From Gammaproteobacteria bacterium (GTDB lineage: Bacteria; Pseudomonadota; Gammaproteobacteria; Pseudomonadales; Azotimanducaceae), in assembly GCA_026708185.1 (NCBI GenBank), contig JAPOVK010000023.1:62001-126000 (forward strand): DNA of 64,000 nt, read 5' to 3'. The notes beneath the pieces were generated by a model that saw only the letters and a program-made list of their open reading frames with translations, was not told where the DNA came from and did not search any database. Numbering within the stretch: position 1 is the stretch's first letter; each line of letters opens with the position of its first letter. Shown here in pieces: positions 24,181 through 32,861 of this stretch. Both the position numbers and the translations under genes were made by a program.

Positions 24181-24926
24181 GGGGTTTCGCATCACGGGGT
24201 GCCAAGGACGCCGAGCTGGCGCTGAAGGCGTTCCGCGCACCGCTGTTCCGGGCGCTGTACCGCAACCGACCCACGTACCTGTGCCCGGCGTGCCGCTACG
24301 CGGGCCCGTTCATGAACAAGGGCGCGCGGACCGACGCGAAGTGTCCGGCCTGTGGCGCGCTGGAACGCACCCGGCTGCACTTCGCGGTACTCGAACGCGT
24401 CCTGGAGGAGGTCGATCCGGCATCGCGGGACATCCTGCACATCGCTCCCGAGCCGATCCTGCGCCGCCACCTGCGCCGGCGGTTCCGCGGCTACCGATCC
24501 GGCGACCTCAACCGCCGCGACGTCGACGTGGTGCTGGACATCCAATGTCTGCCGTTCGCCACCGGGAGCTTCGACTGCGTCTTCGCCTCCCACGTCCTCG
24601 AGTATCCCGTCGACGACGTCGCCGCCATCGCCGAGGTCCGTCGCGTGCTGCGGCCCGCCGGCCTCGCCATCCTGCCCGTACCGCTGATGGGCGCCTGCAC
24701 GGTCGATCGAACCGCGCGCGACCCGGTCACCCGGTTGATGCACGAACCGGGTCTCGACTACTTCGCCCGCTTCGAGCCCCACTTCGATCGCGTCGAGGTC
24801 ATCCGCTCCGACGAGGTCGATGCGCGCTACCAGCCGTTCGTGCGCTGTCCGGACGAAAGCGTGCCCATGCCCATCCGGGCATCAGCGGGCGTCTTCGTCG
24901 ACGCCGTCCCGGTGTGCTACGCATGA
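24177..24926 (+). CDS. Methyltransferase with N-terminal zinc ribbon
   Basis: A 249-residue class I methyltransferase-like protein. The N-terminus carries four cysteines in two pairs (CPACRYAGPF and KCPACGALERTR) that should bind zinc. Next comes a SAM-binding domain with a degenerate glycine motif (LHIAPEPILRR), then FDCVFASHVLEYPVDD and RRVLRPAGLAILPVPL. Proteins of this type occur in LPS and teichuronic-type glycan clusters and probably methylate a sugar. The start is TTG 24177, overlapping the previous stop; GTG 24174 is equally possible. Confidence 0.72.
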   Translation: MRGFASRGAKDAELALKAFRAPLFRALYRNRPTYLCPACRYAGPFMNKGARTDAKCPACGALERTRLHFAVLERVLEEVDPASRDILHIAPEPILRRHLRRRFRGYRSGDLNRRDVDVVLDIQCLPFATGSFDCVFASHVLEYPVDDVAAIAEVRRVLRPAGLAILPVPLMGACTVDRTARDPVTRLMHEPGLDYFARFEPHFDRVEVIRSDEVDARYQPFVRCPDESVPMPIRASAGVFVDAVPVCYA

Positions 24927-25594
24927 CGCGCGCAGTCATCCTGGCTGGACTCCTGATGGTCGCCGTCACGGGCCGCGCCGAGCAATTGCACTACGACGCC
25001 CAGGTGGCCTGGATACGCGCCGGTACCGTGGATCTCTCCGCTGAACGGGACGGCGACCGTTACGAGCTGAGCGGCATGGTCGCCACGACTGGGGCCATGA
25101 ACCGCTTCTTCCGCTGGCAGGGACGTTTCGCGGCGACGGGACGTTTCGTCGACGGCTACCCGGTCACCAACGCCTATCTGCTCCTCGAAGACGATGGCGA
25201 GACCCGCGAAGTGCTGCTGGCGTTCCAGGACAAGACCACGATCCACGCGACCGACCGCGAGTCCGAGGAGGTCGAGCAGCCGCCCGGCTCCGACCTGATG
25301 TCCGCCACGTTCTTGGCCCGGCATTGCTTGGCCGACGGCACGATCGTCCACGACGGCGAAGACACGTATCGGGTGGACCTGCTCTCTTCGGGGACCAGCC
25401 GACTGCAGGGCGGCCCGAACGCCTACTCCGGTCCGGCCAGGCGATGCGCGTACCGGTTCTACGAGGACGGCCGCCGTGCCCGCCGGATCACGGTCTGGAC
25501 TGCCGCCATCCACGGGCGCGAAGTCCCCGTGCGCATTCGCATCCGCGTGCCGGTGTTCCCCGACGGCGTCCTGCGCCTGCGCTTCGACCGGTAG
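24923..25594 (+). CDS. DUF3108-family exported protein
   Basis: A 223-residue protein with a signal peptide (cleavage near GRAEQ) and the DUF3108 pattern: LHYDAQVAWIRAGTVDLS, then MNRFFRWQGRFAATGRF and, later, VRIRIRVPVFPDGVLRLRFDR. DUF3108 proteins are predicted periplasmic beta-sandwich proteins of unknown function, often next to envelope biosynthesis genes. Last gene of the six-gene operon; its ATG overlaps the methyltransferase stop. Confidence 0.72.
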   Translation: MTRAVILAGLLMVAVTGRAEQLHYDAQVAWIRAGTVDLSAERDGDRYELSGMVATTGAMNRFFRWQGRFAATGRFVDGYPVTNAYLLLEDDGETREVLLAFQDKTTIHATDRESEEVEQPPGSDLMSATFLARHCLADGTIVHDGEDTYRVDLLSSGTSRLQGGPNAYSGPARRCAYRFYEDGRRARRITVWTAAIHGREVPVRIRIRVPVFPDGVLRLRFDR

Positions 25595-25653
25595 CAGACG
25601 CCGGTACGTCCGCGCATGAAGCAAATGCCAGAGCGAGCCGGCTTTTGGGGCGC

Positions 25654-26880
25654 TCAAGGAGCCAGTTCGCCGAAGACCTCGTCGTCGTGCTCGCCGAGTT
25701 TCGGTGCGCGGCGCGAAATCGCCCAAGGGCTGCCGGTGAGCGCGTACGGGGCGCCGGGATAGACGATCGTGCGGTCGATGTCCTCGTGGTGCACCGGCAC
25801 CTGGAACCCCCGCGCCTTGAAGTGCCCGTCCTCGAAGGCCTCCTCGGGTGCGTTCACAACTCCGACGGCCAGCCCCGCGCGCTGGCAGCCGACGAAGAAA
25901 TCCTGTGCGGACACGCGCGACGCGATGAGCTTGAGTCCCTCCCGACCAGCACCGAAGATGGCAGTGATCTCGTCGTCGCTGCCGATCCTCGACAGGTCGA
26001 ACGGCCCTTCCCAGTTGGCACCCATCTCCAGGAAGACGGCCTCCGGCAGTTCGGCGTCCAAGCCCAGTTCCTTCAGCCAGTCGTAAAGGGCCGCGAACTC
26101 CCTCGGCTGGCGCGGCGGCACGCCCGTGTTGGCGTGGCGACCGTCGGCGCAGAGCTGCTGGGTCTCCCGCGAGGGGGACACCGACGCATGCCGCCCGGTT
26201 TGCCGCTGCACCGTGCGCTGCGCCACCAGCCACGAATAGGACGCCGCCTCGGTGGTGACGTTCGATGCCGCCGTCATGCTCACGTCGATGAACTGGCCGC
26301 GCCCGGACACCGACCTGTAGAGGAGAGCGGTCAACGCCGACAGGAAGGCGAAATGGGCTGCGGTCTGGTAGCCCTGCAGCGGTCCGCGGATCGGCGGCAG
26401 CGCGTGGTCGTCGTAGCCGCAACTCCAGGGCGGACCGGACGCCGCCATGATGGTCAGATCGGTGAAAGGCAAGTCGCTCTTGGCATCGTCTCGGCCGTAC
26501 GGAGTGACGGCGACGTGGATCAGTTCCGGACGCAGTCGCGCGAGATCCTCGTAGTCGAGGCCTAGCGCCCCAAGCCGACGACGTGGCTCGGCCTCCAGGA
26601 GGACGTCCGCCGTGCCGATCAGGGAAAGGAAGCGGTCGCGGCCCGCCTCGTCGTCGAGGTCGATCACGACCCCCCGCTTGCTGGTGTGGTAGTGCCACCA
26701 ATAAAGGCTGCGATCAGCGCCGGGCTCATCGCCCGCGAACGGCGGATAATCCCGGCTCGGGTCGCCTCCCGGCGGCTCGACCAGGATGACGTCTGCGCCC
26801 ATGTCGCCGAACAGCTTCCCGGCAAGCGCGATCGGTTCGCGCGCCAATTCGATGACGCGCAGTCCCGTCAACGCGCTCAT
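25654..26880 (-). CDS. CaiB/BaiF family (class III) CoA-transferase-like subunit, catalytic Asp not conserved
   Basis: A 408-residue class III CoA-transferase homologue (LRVIELAREPIALAGKLFGDMGADVILVEPP at the Rossmann-type start, written here as family pattern). In active members an Asp lies 18 residues before the Arg that ends the following helix; here that position is Tyr (LQGYQTAAHF), whereas the neighbour has Asp (YMDHTG). It may therefore be the non-catalytic half of a hetero-oligomer, as in two-subunit class III enzymes such as benzylsuccinyl-CoA transferase. ATG at 26880 overlaps the upstream subunit's stop by 4 nt. Confidence 0.88.
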   Translation of the reverse strand: MSALTGLRVIELAREPIALAGKLFGDMGADVILVEPPGGDPSRDYPPFAGDEPGADRSLYWWHYHTSKRGVVIDLDDEAGRDRFLSLIGTADVLLEAEPRRRLGALGLDYEDLARLRPELIHVAVTPYGRDDAKSDLPFTDLTIMAASGPPWSCGYDDHALPPIRGPLQGYQTAAHFAFLSALTALLYRSVSGRGQFIDVSMTAASNVTTEAASYSWLVAQRTVQRQTGRHASVSPSRETQQLCADGRHANTGVPPRQPREFAALYDWLKELGLDAELPEAVFLEMGANWEGPFDLSRIGSDDEITAIFGAGREGLKLIASRVSAQDFFVGCQRAGLAVGVVNAPEEAFEDGHFKARGFQVPVHHEDIDRTIVYPGAPYALTGSPWAISRRAPKLGEHDDEVFGELAP

Positions 26881-28145
26881 ACCACGCCCTCGGCGTGCAG
26901 CGCCTCAACGTCCTCCGCCGAGAAGCCGAGCAACGTTGTGAGCACGTCGGCGGTGTGCTCGCCCAGGCACGGGCCGCCGCGTTCAAAGCGCCATTCCGTC
27001 TCCGAGAAGTGGGCCGGCTGGCCGTCGACCCGCACATCGCCCATCTTCGCGTGGTGCACCGTGGGCCAAAGCCCGAAGTCGGCTGTGCTGGGGTCGATGT
27101 CGATTCGCTCCTGCGGCTTCATCACGGCCGCGACGGGCACGCCGGCGCCGCGCAGCAACTGCTCTACATCGAACTTGCCTTGCGGCGCCGTCCACGCGGT
27201 GATGTTTACGTCCAGCGGATCCTGGTTAGCGTGGCGGGAGTCGGGGCTGGCGAACGTGGGATCGTTGCACCACGCCTCGCCCACGACCTTGGTGAACGCT
27301 TCCCAATCGGCCTGGTCGCGACACGCGATCGCCACCCAGTCGTCGTCGCCCGCGCACGGGTATATGCCGTGCGGCGCCATGGGCGGCCAGAACGAGCGAT
27401 TCGCGTGGGGCCGGCCCGATCGCCGGCTGGGACGCTGGTTGACCGTCCAATCCAGCAGCGCCGGGCCGTGCAGCGAGAGCGCCGACTCCGTGCAAGCGAG
27501 ATCGACCCACTGCCCCTCGCCCGTGCGCTGGCGATGGATCAACGCGAGCAGGATCGCCATGGCCATGTAGTAGGCGCCGGTGTGGTCCATGTACGAGTAG
27601 CCCCATCCCGCCGGTTCCAGACCCGGCAGACCCGAGGTGAAGGTCAGCCCGGAGACCGCCTGCACGATCGGGCCCCAGGTCTTGAAGTCGCTGTACGGCC
27701 CGACGTGGCCGAAGCCGCAGTTGGAGACGTAGATGATGTCGGGCTTGATTTCCTTCAGCCGCTCGTAGCCGAAGCCCCAGCGCTCGAGGACACCTTTGGC
27801 GAAGTTCTCGCTGACCACGTCCGAGATCTCGATCAAGCTGGTCAGGATGTCCTTGGCACGCTCGTCGCGCAGGTTCAGCGTGATGCCGTACTTGCCGGCG
27901 TTGTGATTGTTGAACGCACCGCCCATGTCGATGCCGCGGCGGTCGTCCACGTAGGGGGGCGTGCCGCGCAGGATGTCCCAGCGGCCTTCGCGGACGGGGT
28001 CTTCGATGCGGATGACCTCCGCGCCGAACGACGCCAGCCACCGGGTCGCGCCCGCCCCCGCCAACTGGCCGGTGAAGTCGCAGATGCGAAACGCCGATAG
28101 CGCCTGCGGCCGATCGGCGGCTGGCGACGATTCACTGTCCGGCAT
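26877..28145 (-). CDS. CaiB/BaiF family (class III) CoA-transferase, catalytic subunit
   Basis: A 422-residue class III CoA-transferase. It keeps the family start (FTGQLAGAGATRWLASFGAEV), the GYSYMDHTGAYYMAM segment with the likely catalytic Asp that forms an aspartyl-CoA anhydride, and GQWVDLACTESA after it. ATG start at 28145 and a 4-nt overlap with the second subunit suggest a heteromeric enzyme. The substrate is unknown; adjacent genes encode an SDR, hydroxyacid dehydrogenases and an oxygenase, so an organic acid is likely. The 166 nt up to the divergent SDR gene hold no other gene. Confidence 0.92.
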   Translation of the reverse strand: MPDSESSPAADRPQALSAFRICDFTGQLAGAGATRWLASFGAEVIRIEDPVREGRWDILRGTPPYVDDRRGIDMGGAFNNHNAGKYGITLNLRDERAKDILTSLIEISDVVSENFAKGVLERWGFGYERLKEIKPDIIYVSNCGFGHVGPYSDFKTWGPIVQAVSGLTFTSGLPGLEPAGWGYSYMDHTGAYYMAMAILLALIHRQRTGEGQWVDLACTESALSLHGPALLDWTVNQRPSRRSGRPHANRSFWPPMAPHGIYPCAGDDDWVAIACRDQADWEAFTKVVGEAWCNDPTFASPDSRHANQDPLDVNITAWTAPQGKFDVEQLLRGAGVPVAAVMKPQERIDIDPSTADFGLWPTVHHAKMGDVRVDGQPAHFSETEWRFERGGPCLGEHTADVLTTLLGFSAEDVEALHAEGVV

Positions 28146-28311
28146 GGATCTCCCATGTACGCCTTGAACGCGTGCGAGTTTGTCTAATCACGCGCGCACT
28201 TGTCGAGTTGGACCGTTGGCGCCAAGCGTCCGCTCCGTCGGACAGCAGTCCCGTTGACCGCTGGCGCCCACACTTGCCAAGATGGCGCCACCCTCACTCG
28301 CGAGACCTCCC

Positions 28312-29403
28312 ATGCCCCAACAGAACTCGTCCGCCGCCACGGCGATCTCTCCCGCCGACGGGCCGGTTGCGGTGACCGGCGCCAGCGGCTACATCGGCTC
28401 CTGGATCGTCCACGACCTGATGGAGCAAGGCTACGAGGTGCGCGCCTGCGTGCGCGACGTCTCGAAGCCGGAGAAGGTCGACCATCTGCTCGCGCTCAAC
28501 GACGAGGGCTTGCGGGGACACACCACGCTCGCGGTAGGCGACATCTTCGAAGCGGGCAGCTACGACGAGGCGTTCGCCGGCTGTTCCGCCGTCATGCACG
28601 CGGGCGCCGCCGTCGGCTACAACCGCGAGACGCCCCAGGAGGTGTACGACGGTTGCTTTACCGAGGTGCGCCACGTCCTCAACTCGGCCCGCAAATCGAA
28701 CGCGCTCAAGCGCTTCATCTTCACGAGTTCCTTCGCCGCGGTCGGCCACCCGCGTCCCGAAGGCTACGTGTTCACCGAGAAGGACTGGTGCGGCGACAAC
28801 ATCGAGGGCTACGGCGGACGCTGGACGGAGGACAACATCCCCAAGAACCGCGACCTCGCCTACGCCATGGCCAAGGCCGCGGCGGAGCGGATGCTCTACG
28901 AAGCGGCGGACGAGGACGGTGCGTTCGCGGCCATGTCGATCCTGCCATTGCACGTGATCGGACCGCTGATGTGCGCCAACCACGACCAAGGCTGGAGCTG
29001 GCAGAACTGCATCCGCTACATGCTGATGGGCAAGTCCTACAAGAAGTCGCGCGGCGGGCGCATGTTGTGGAACAACGTTGACGTCCGCGACGTCGCCCGC
29101 GCCCATCGCCTGTGCGCGGAGAGCACGGTCGCCCAGAACGGCTCCCGGTACATCCTCTCGGCGGCGGACCGCTCCGGTGAACTGTTCACCTGGCAGATGC
29201 AGGCGCGCCTCAAGGAGTTGTTCCCCGGGATCGCTGAAATCGGCGGCGAGGAGATGGCCGACGACGCGCCGGCCCAGAAGACCTACGATTCGCCGCGCTC
29301 GTACTGCCTGCTCGCCGTAGAGGAACTCGGGCTCACCACCTACCCCATAGACGACACGCTGAAGGCCACCGGCGACTCGTACTACCGGCTCGGGCTGCTA
29401 TAG
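28312..29403 (+). CDS. Extended SDR (dihydroflavonol reductase/epimerase-like)
   Basis: A 363-residue NAD(P)-dependent reductase. It has the nucleotide-binding TGASGYIGSWIV, VMHAGAAVGYNRET, the FTSSFAAVGH strand with the catalytic Ser, and YAMAK with the Tyr and Lys of the active site. The pattern is that of dihydroflavonol 4-reductase/cinnamoyl-CoA reductase-type enzymes that reduce ketones or thioesters. Start: ATG 28312 is preferred; an ATG at 28282 is also in frame and neither has a strong ribosome-binding site. It diverges from the CoA-transferase pair and converges on the phosphatase gene with a 6-nt overlap. Confidence 0.88.
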   Translation: MPQQNSSAATAISPADGPVAVTGASGYIGSWIVHDLMEQGYEVRACVRDVSKPEKVDHLLALNDEGLRGHTTLAVGDIFEAGSYDEAFAGCSAVMHAGAAVGYNRETPQEVYDGCFTEVRHVLNSARKSNALKRFIFTSSFAAVGHPRPEGYVFTEKDWCGDNIEGYGGRWTEDNIPKNRDLAYAMAKAAAERMLYEAADEDGAFAAMSILPLHVIGPLMCANHDQGWSWQNCIRYMLMGKSYKKSRGGRMLWNNVDVRDVARAHRLCAESTVAQNGSRYILSAADRSGELFTWQMQARLKELFPGIAEIGGEEMADDAPAQKTYDSPRSYCLLAVEELGLTTYPIDDTLKATGDSYYRLGLL

Positions 29404-29970
29404 GCGTACCACCGGCCCCCAGCGCGAGCCGTTGAGGCTGGTCCGGAACAGGTCGGGATTGCGCATCGCCCGCCACTCGGACCACCCGAACGCCGGGTCC
29501 AACGCGTTCAGAAAGAGCGCGATCGCGTTGCCGTGGGAACTCACCACCATGGTCTGACCCCGCGCGGCGGTTGCGAGCCGTGAAATGCAACCCACAACAC
29601 GGTCCTGGCATCCTCGACTCGACTCGCCGCCCGGGACCGCGAGGTCGAAGTCCTCCCACGTCTTGCGCAGAATCCCCTCGAAGTCCCGGATCCAACGCCC
29701 CGACAGTCGGCGTTCGCGGAGTTCGGAGTCGATCTGCAGCTCGATCCCGGCCGCCTGGCAGAACGGCCGCACCGTCTCGACGGCGCGAACGAACGGGCTT
29801 GAGACGACCTGTTCGATTCCCAGCAGCGCGAGCCTTGCGCGCAGTTCGTCGGCCTGCAAGACGCCAGCTTCGGACAGCGGCCAGTCCGACTCGGGAAGGG
29901 CGGGATCTACGGTGCTTTGGGCGTGGCGCAGCAGGTAGACCGTCGTCCCGCCGCGAAGGCGTTCACCCAA
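29398..29970 (-). CDS. Histidine phosphatase family protein
   Basis: A 190-residue branch-1 histidine phosphatase. The phospho-accepting motif is LLRHAQS (RHA variant of RHG), with SPFVRAVETV and the second catalytic His in VVSSHGNA. It removes phosphate from a small molecule or protein; substrate not predictable. TTG start at 29970 overlaps the stop of the upstream oxygenase gene by 8 nt, so the two are probably cotranscribed. Its stop overlaps the convergent SDR stop. Confidence 0.85.
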   Translation of the reverse strand: MGERLRGGTTVYLLRHAQSTVDPALPESDWPLSEAGVLQADELRARLALLGIEQVVSSPFVRAVETVRPFCQAAGIELQIDSELRERRLSGRWIRDFEGILRKTWEDFDLAVPGGESSRGCQDRVVGCISRLATAARGQTMVVSSHGNAIALFLNALDPAFGWSEWRAMRNPDLFRTSLNGSRWGPVVRL

Positions 29971-30769
29971 ATGCCACCATCATCCGCACTTCGATGCTGC
30001 GCCGCGGCGGCGCGTCCGGCGGCGACGTCGGGTCATCGAACGACGTGTGCGGGCATACGGCAGCCCGCCGACCGCGGGTGTCGAGCTGCTTGATGAAGAG
30101 CAACTCGTCCGTCGCCATGCGAGAAACGTAGCAGAACCGGTGGGCCGGATTGGGTAGCGGCATCGCCGACTTGCCGCTGGTGCCGGCGGTGTTGTAGCCC
30201 GTGTAGTAGTAGTCGACGACGTCGTCGTCCGCCAGCGAGGCCGCGTCCACGACGGCTAGCGGGTTCTTGAACACCGGGTTGTCGAATGGCTGCCAGGAGT
30301 TGTACCAAGCGAACTCGCGCCCGGGGTAGTCGTCCAGGCGCAAGCCTCGCTTCTCCAACGCGCGTGCCGCCATGTCGCCGGGATCGGCCAGGCTGTAGTC
30401 GCAGTGCAGGAAGCGCGCGTAGGCCTTGTTGAAATCGCTGGTGTCCTCCGTGCGGATCACGTGCTGGGTGATGAACACCTCGCTGCCGCCGGTCGTGCGC
30501 TTGGCGAGCGCCTCGATCTCCGGGTAGTAGACGGCCTTGACCTCCGCCTCGTCGCGGAAGTCCTCGACCGCGGATGACAGCGCGAGCAGCGTGAAACCGT
30601 TCTCGTCCAAGTCGACCCGGCCCGCCGCAAGCCGGTCGCGCACGTCGTGAATATCCACCGCGTGCTTGGACGTGTTCGCGCGCCGGGATTCGCGGTCGCC
30701 GATGCGCGGAATGTCGTCCCGCGCCCGCCACTCTTCGTTCAAGTATCGGACTTCGGCCTGCACGCTCAT
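29963..30769 (-). CDS. CmcJ/NvfI-family oxidoreductase
   Basis: A 268-residue protein of the CmcJ/NvfI family, best known in fungi (gibberellin desaturase-like, NvfI) and in cephamycin clusters (CmcJ). Visible family features: FLHCDYS with a possible metal-binding His-x-Asp, FAWYNSWQPFDNPVFKNPLA, FCYVSRMATDELLFIKQLD and a C-terminal PHTSFDDPTSPPDAPPR with a His and ending SIEVRMM. NvfI uses Fe(II) and 2-oxoglutarate, so an oxygenase role is likely. ATG at 30769 has GAGG 8 nt upstream; longer frames upstream are not needed. Confidence 0.82.
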   Translation of the reverse strand: MSVQAEVRYLNEEWRARDDIPRIGDRESRRANTSKHAVDIHDVRDRLAAGRVDLDENGFTLLALSSAVEDFRDEAEVKAVYYPEIEALAKRTTGGSEVFITQHVIRTEDTSDFNKAYARFLHCDYSLADPGDMAARALEKRGLRLDDYPGREFAWYNSWQPFDNPVFKNPLAVVDAASLADDDVVDYYYTGYNTAGTSGKSAMPLPNPAHRFCYVSRMATDELLFIKQLDTRGRRAAVCPHTSFDDPTSPPDAPPRRSIEVRMMVAFG

Positions 30770-30977
30770 CGATCGAACCTCAAAGAGTCTCGAATACGGC
30801 CAGTGTCGCGCATTCGACGCCGTTCGAGCAAGCCGAGCCGACAGCCAAATCGCATGCCAACGCAACGAAACGGCGATTTCCTACAAGCCGAATGGCGGAT
30901 CTCGCTAACGGTCGGACGCGCCTTGCCCTTAACTGTGTCCCCGCACGCCAGCCACACGACATCGAGACCCGATATGT

Positions 30978-30983
30978 TAGGTT
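30978..30983 (+). promoter_or_regulatory. Extended -10-like element (TGt TAGGTT), 6 nt before the Uma2 start
   Basis: TAGGTT at 30978-30983 preceded by TGT, then 6 nt, then ATG at 30990. Same layout as at 36274 and 37941; suggests a leaderless transcript. Confidence 0.4.
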
Positions 30984-30989
30984 CCAACC

Positions 30990-31811
30990 ATGCAAGCGAA
31001 AGCCACGCCCGCAAAACACACCACCTCGCCCGACCGGGGGTCACTGGCGCCCGTCCGTGCCACCCTCGCCGCACAACACGCGAACGCGTTGTACCAGTTC
31101 GTGCCGCCGGTGGTGTGTGACGAGGAAGGCTATCCGTACGAGGACAGCGCGGTGTCGGAGGGCGACCACCACTTCCGGTTGATGTGCGATCTCCGCCAGG
31201 CTGCGGAGGTCCGATTCGAGCAGTCACCCGCGGTCGTCATCAGGAGCGACATGGCCCTCTACTTCGAGGAGGGCAACCGCGCCGGCGTCGTCGTCCCCGA
31301 CCTGTTCGTAGCGTTCAGCCAGACGGCTGGTGGCGCCGAGCTGTCGTACAAGGTGTGGGAGGAAGGCACCGTCCCCGCATTCGTGCTGGAAATCACCTCC
31401 AAGGACAACTGGCGGCAGGACGTGGGTGCCAAGCGGCGTCTCTACGAGGACCTCGGGATCGCCGAGTACTGGATCATCGACCTGACGGGGCGACTGGCCA
31501 AACCGATTACGGGGCTGCGCCTCGGGCCCGATGGCGTGTATCGCGAGATCGAGGAACACCCCTCCGGCGTCTGGTTGAGCGAAGTGCTCGGTGTCGAACT
31601 GCTGATGCTCGACGGCGAATGCCGGGTCCGCGATCTACAGACGGGCGACGTCGTGCCGACCTATTTGGAGGCACATGCGGCCCAGCGGCAGGCCGAAGCG
31701 GCCCAGCAGCAGGCCGAAGCGGCCCAGCGGCAGGCCGAAGCGGCTCGCGAAGCCGCGGAGGCTCGGGTCGCCGAACTCGAAAGACGTCTCGCGGACGCGG
31801 AACGCCGTTAG
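30990..31811 (+). CDS. Uma2-family endonuclease with C-terminal coiled coil
   Basis: A 273-residue protein of the Uma2 (DUF820) family, which has a PD-(D/E)xK nuclease fold. VVVPDLFVAF carries the Asp and VLEITSKDNWRQD carries the Glu and Lys of the active site, followed by KRRLYEDLGIAEYWIID. The last 60 residues are an Ala/Glu/Gln-rich coiled coil built from exact heptads that are encoded by a 21-nt tandem repeat. Members occur in many copies in cyanobacteria and other bacteria; their role is unclear. ATG at 30990, possibly leaderless. Confidence 0.85.
   Translation: MQAKATPAKHTTSPDRGSLAPVRATLAAQHANALYQFVPPVVCDEEGYPYEDSAVSEGDHHFRLMCDLRQAAEVRFEQSPAVVIRSDMALYFEEGNRAGVVVPDLFVAFSQTAGGAELSYKVWEEGTVPAFVLEITSKDNWRQDVGAKRRLYEDLGIAEYWIIDLTGRLAKPITGLRLGPDGVYREIEEHPSGVWLSEVLGVELLMLDGECRVRDLQTGDVVPTYLEAHAAQRQAEAAQQQAEAAQRQAEAAREAAEARVAELERRLADAERR
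31677..31760 (+). repeat. 21-nt tandem repeat coding for coiled-coil heptads in the Uma2 protein
   Basis: Three near-identical 21-nt units (31677-31697, 31698-31718, 31719-31739; one base differs in the second) and a diverged fourth. Each encodes AAQRQAE or AAQQQAE. Confidence 0.85.
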
Positions 31812-31820
31812 AGGACCTCG

Positions 31821-32810
31821 TCAATACCATCGCGCCTTGTCCACGACGTTGCGCAACGGTTCGCCGGCAAGAAAGCGGCGCGCATTGTCGGCCAGGAGCT
31901 CGTAGCGCCGCTCCGCAATGTCCACCGCGTCGGCGACCGCCACGTGCGGCGTGATGAGCACGTTGTCCTGCCGCCACAACGGATGGTCAGCGGGCAACGG
32001 CTCGATCTCGAAAACGTCTAGGCCCGCACCCGCGATCTCTCCTTGTGCCAACGCGGCCGTCAAGTCGTCGAGTTTCGCGGTCATGCCCCGCCCGATGTTG
32101 ATGAAGTAGGCCGACCGCTTCATCAGCCGGAACCGCTCGGCGTTCCACATGAACTCGGTCTCCGGCGTATGCGGCACCGTGGTGATGACGAAATCCGCGT
32201 CGGGCAGCAGGCGGTCGAGGTCCGCCGGCGGATGGATCTCGGCCGGGGAGTCGTGCTCGGGACGCGGATCGACCCCGACGACATTGCCCCCGAGCGCGGC
32301 GCACAGGCGCGCGGCTTCCGATCCGATACCGCCCACGCCGTTGATGAGTACCACCGAGCCGACGACGTTGACGTAGCCGTGCTTGCGCACGCTGCGGTCC
32401 CACTGCCCCCGAGCTTGCGCCTGCGTCCAATACGGCAAGCCGCGGGACAGCGCGAGGAGGAACATCAGGATGTGGTGGGCGATGTGGTCCGAGTAGATGC
32501 CGCGCGGATTGGTGATCGTCACCGGGTGGTCGATCAGACCCTGGTAGTAGTACCCGGGGAACGGTCCCGCGAACGGGTTCTGCAGCCAACGCAGGTTGCG
32601 CGCGCTCGGTAGCTGTTCCGGCGACACCCAGCCGTAGGCCGCTTCCGCACGTGCGACCGCGGTGGTCGCGGCGGCCTCATCCTCCGCAACGACGACGTCG
32701 AGGCCGGGGACGTCCTGCCGAAGTCGCTCGGCCCAACTGCGCATATCGTCGTCGATGGGCGGCAGCATCGCGAATACCGCCTGGTTGGATGGGTTGGTTG
32801 CGTTCGCCAT
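31821..32810 (-). CDS. D-2-hydroxyacid dehydrogenase (NAD-binding)
   Basis: A 329-residue D-isomer-specific 2-hydroxyacid dehydrogenase. The NAD-binding GVGGIG is at about residue 160, and the three catalytic residues are in place: Arg in NIGRGMTA, Glu in GLDVFEIEPL and His in ITPHVAV. It interconverts a D-2-hydroxyacid and a 2-oxoacid. ATG at 32810 with GGGAGC upstream. It ends 9 nt from the convergent Uma2 gene and is divergent from the Ldh-family dehydrogenase; a shared metabolic theme (hydroxyacid oxidation) is plausible. Confidence 0.92.
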   Translation of the reverse strand: MANATNPSNQAVFAMLPPIDDDMRSWAERLRQDVPGLDVVVAEDEAAATTAVARAEAAYGWVSPEQLPSARNLRWLQNPFAGPFPGYYYQGLIDHPVTITNPRGIYSDHIAHHILMFLLALSRGLPYWTQAQARGQWDRSVRKHGYVNVVGSVVLINGVGGIGSEAARLCAALGGNVVGVDPRPEHDSPAEIHPPADLDRLLPDADFVITTVPHTPETEFMWNAERFRLMKRSAYFINIGRGMTAKLDDLTAALAQGEIAGAGLDVFEIEPLPADHPLWRQDNVLITPHVAVADAVDIAERRYELLADNARRFLAGEPLRNVVDKARWY

Positions 32811-32861
32811 GGGTGCTCCCGTTCGGTCTATGCTTAGCCGCTTTTCGCGGGAGAATAAACG

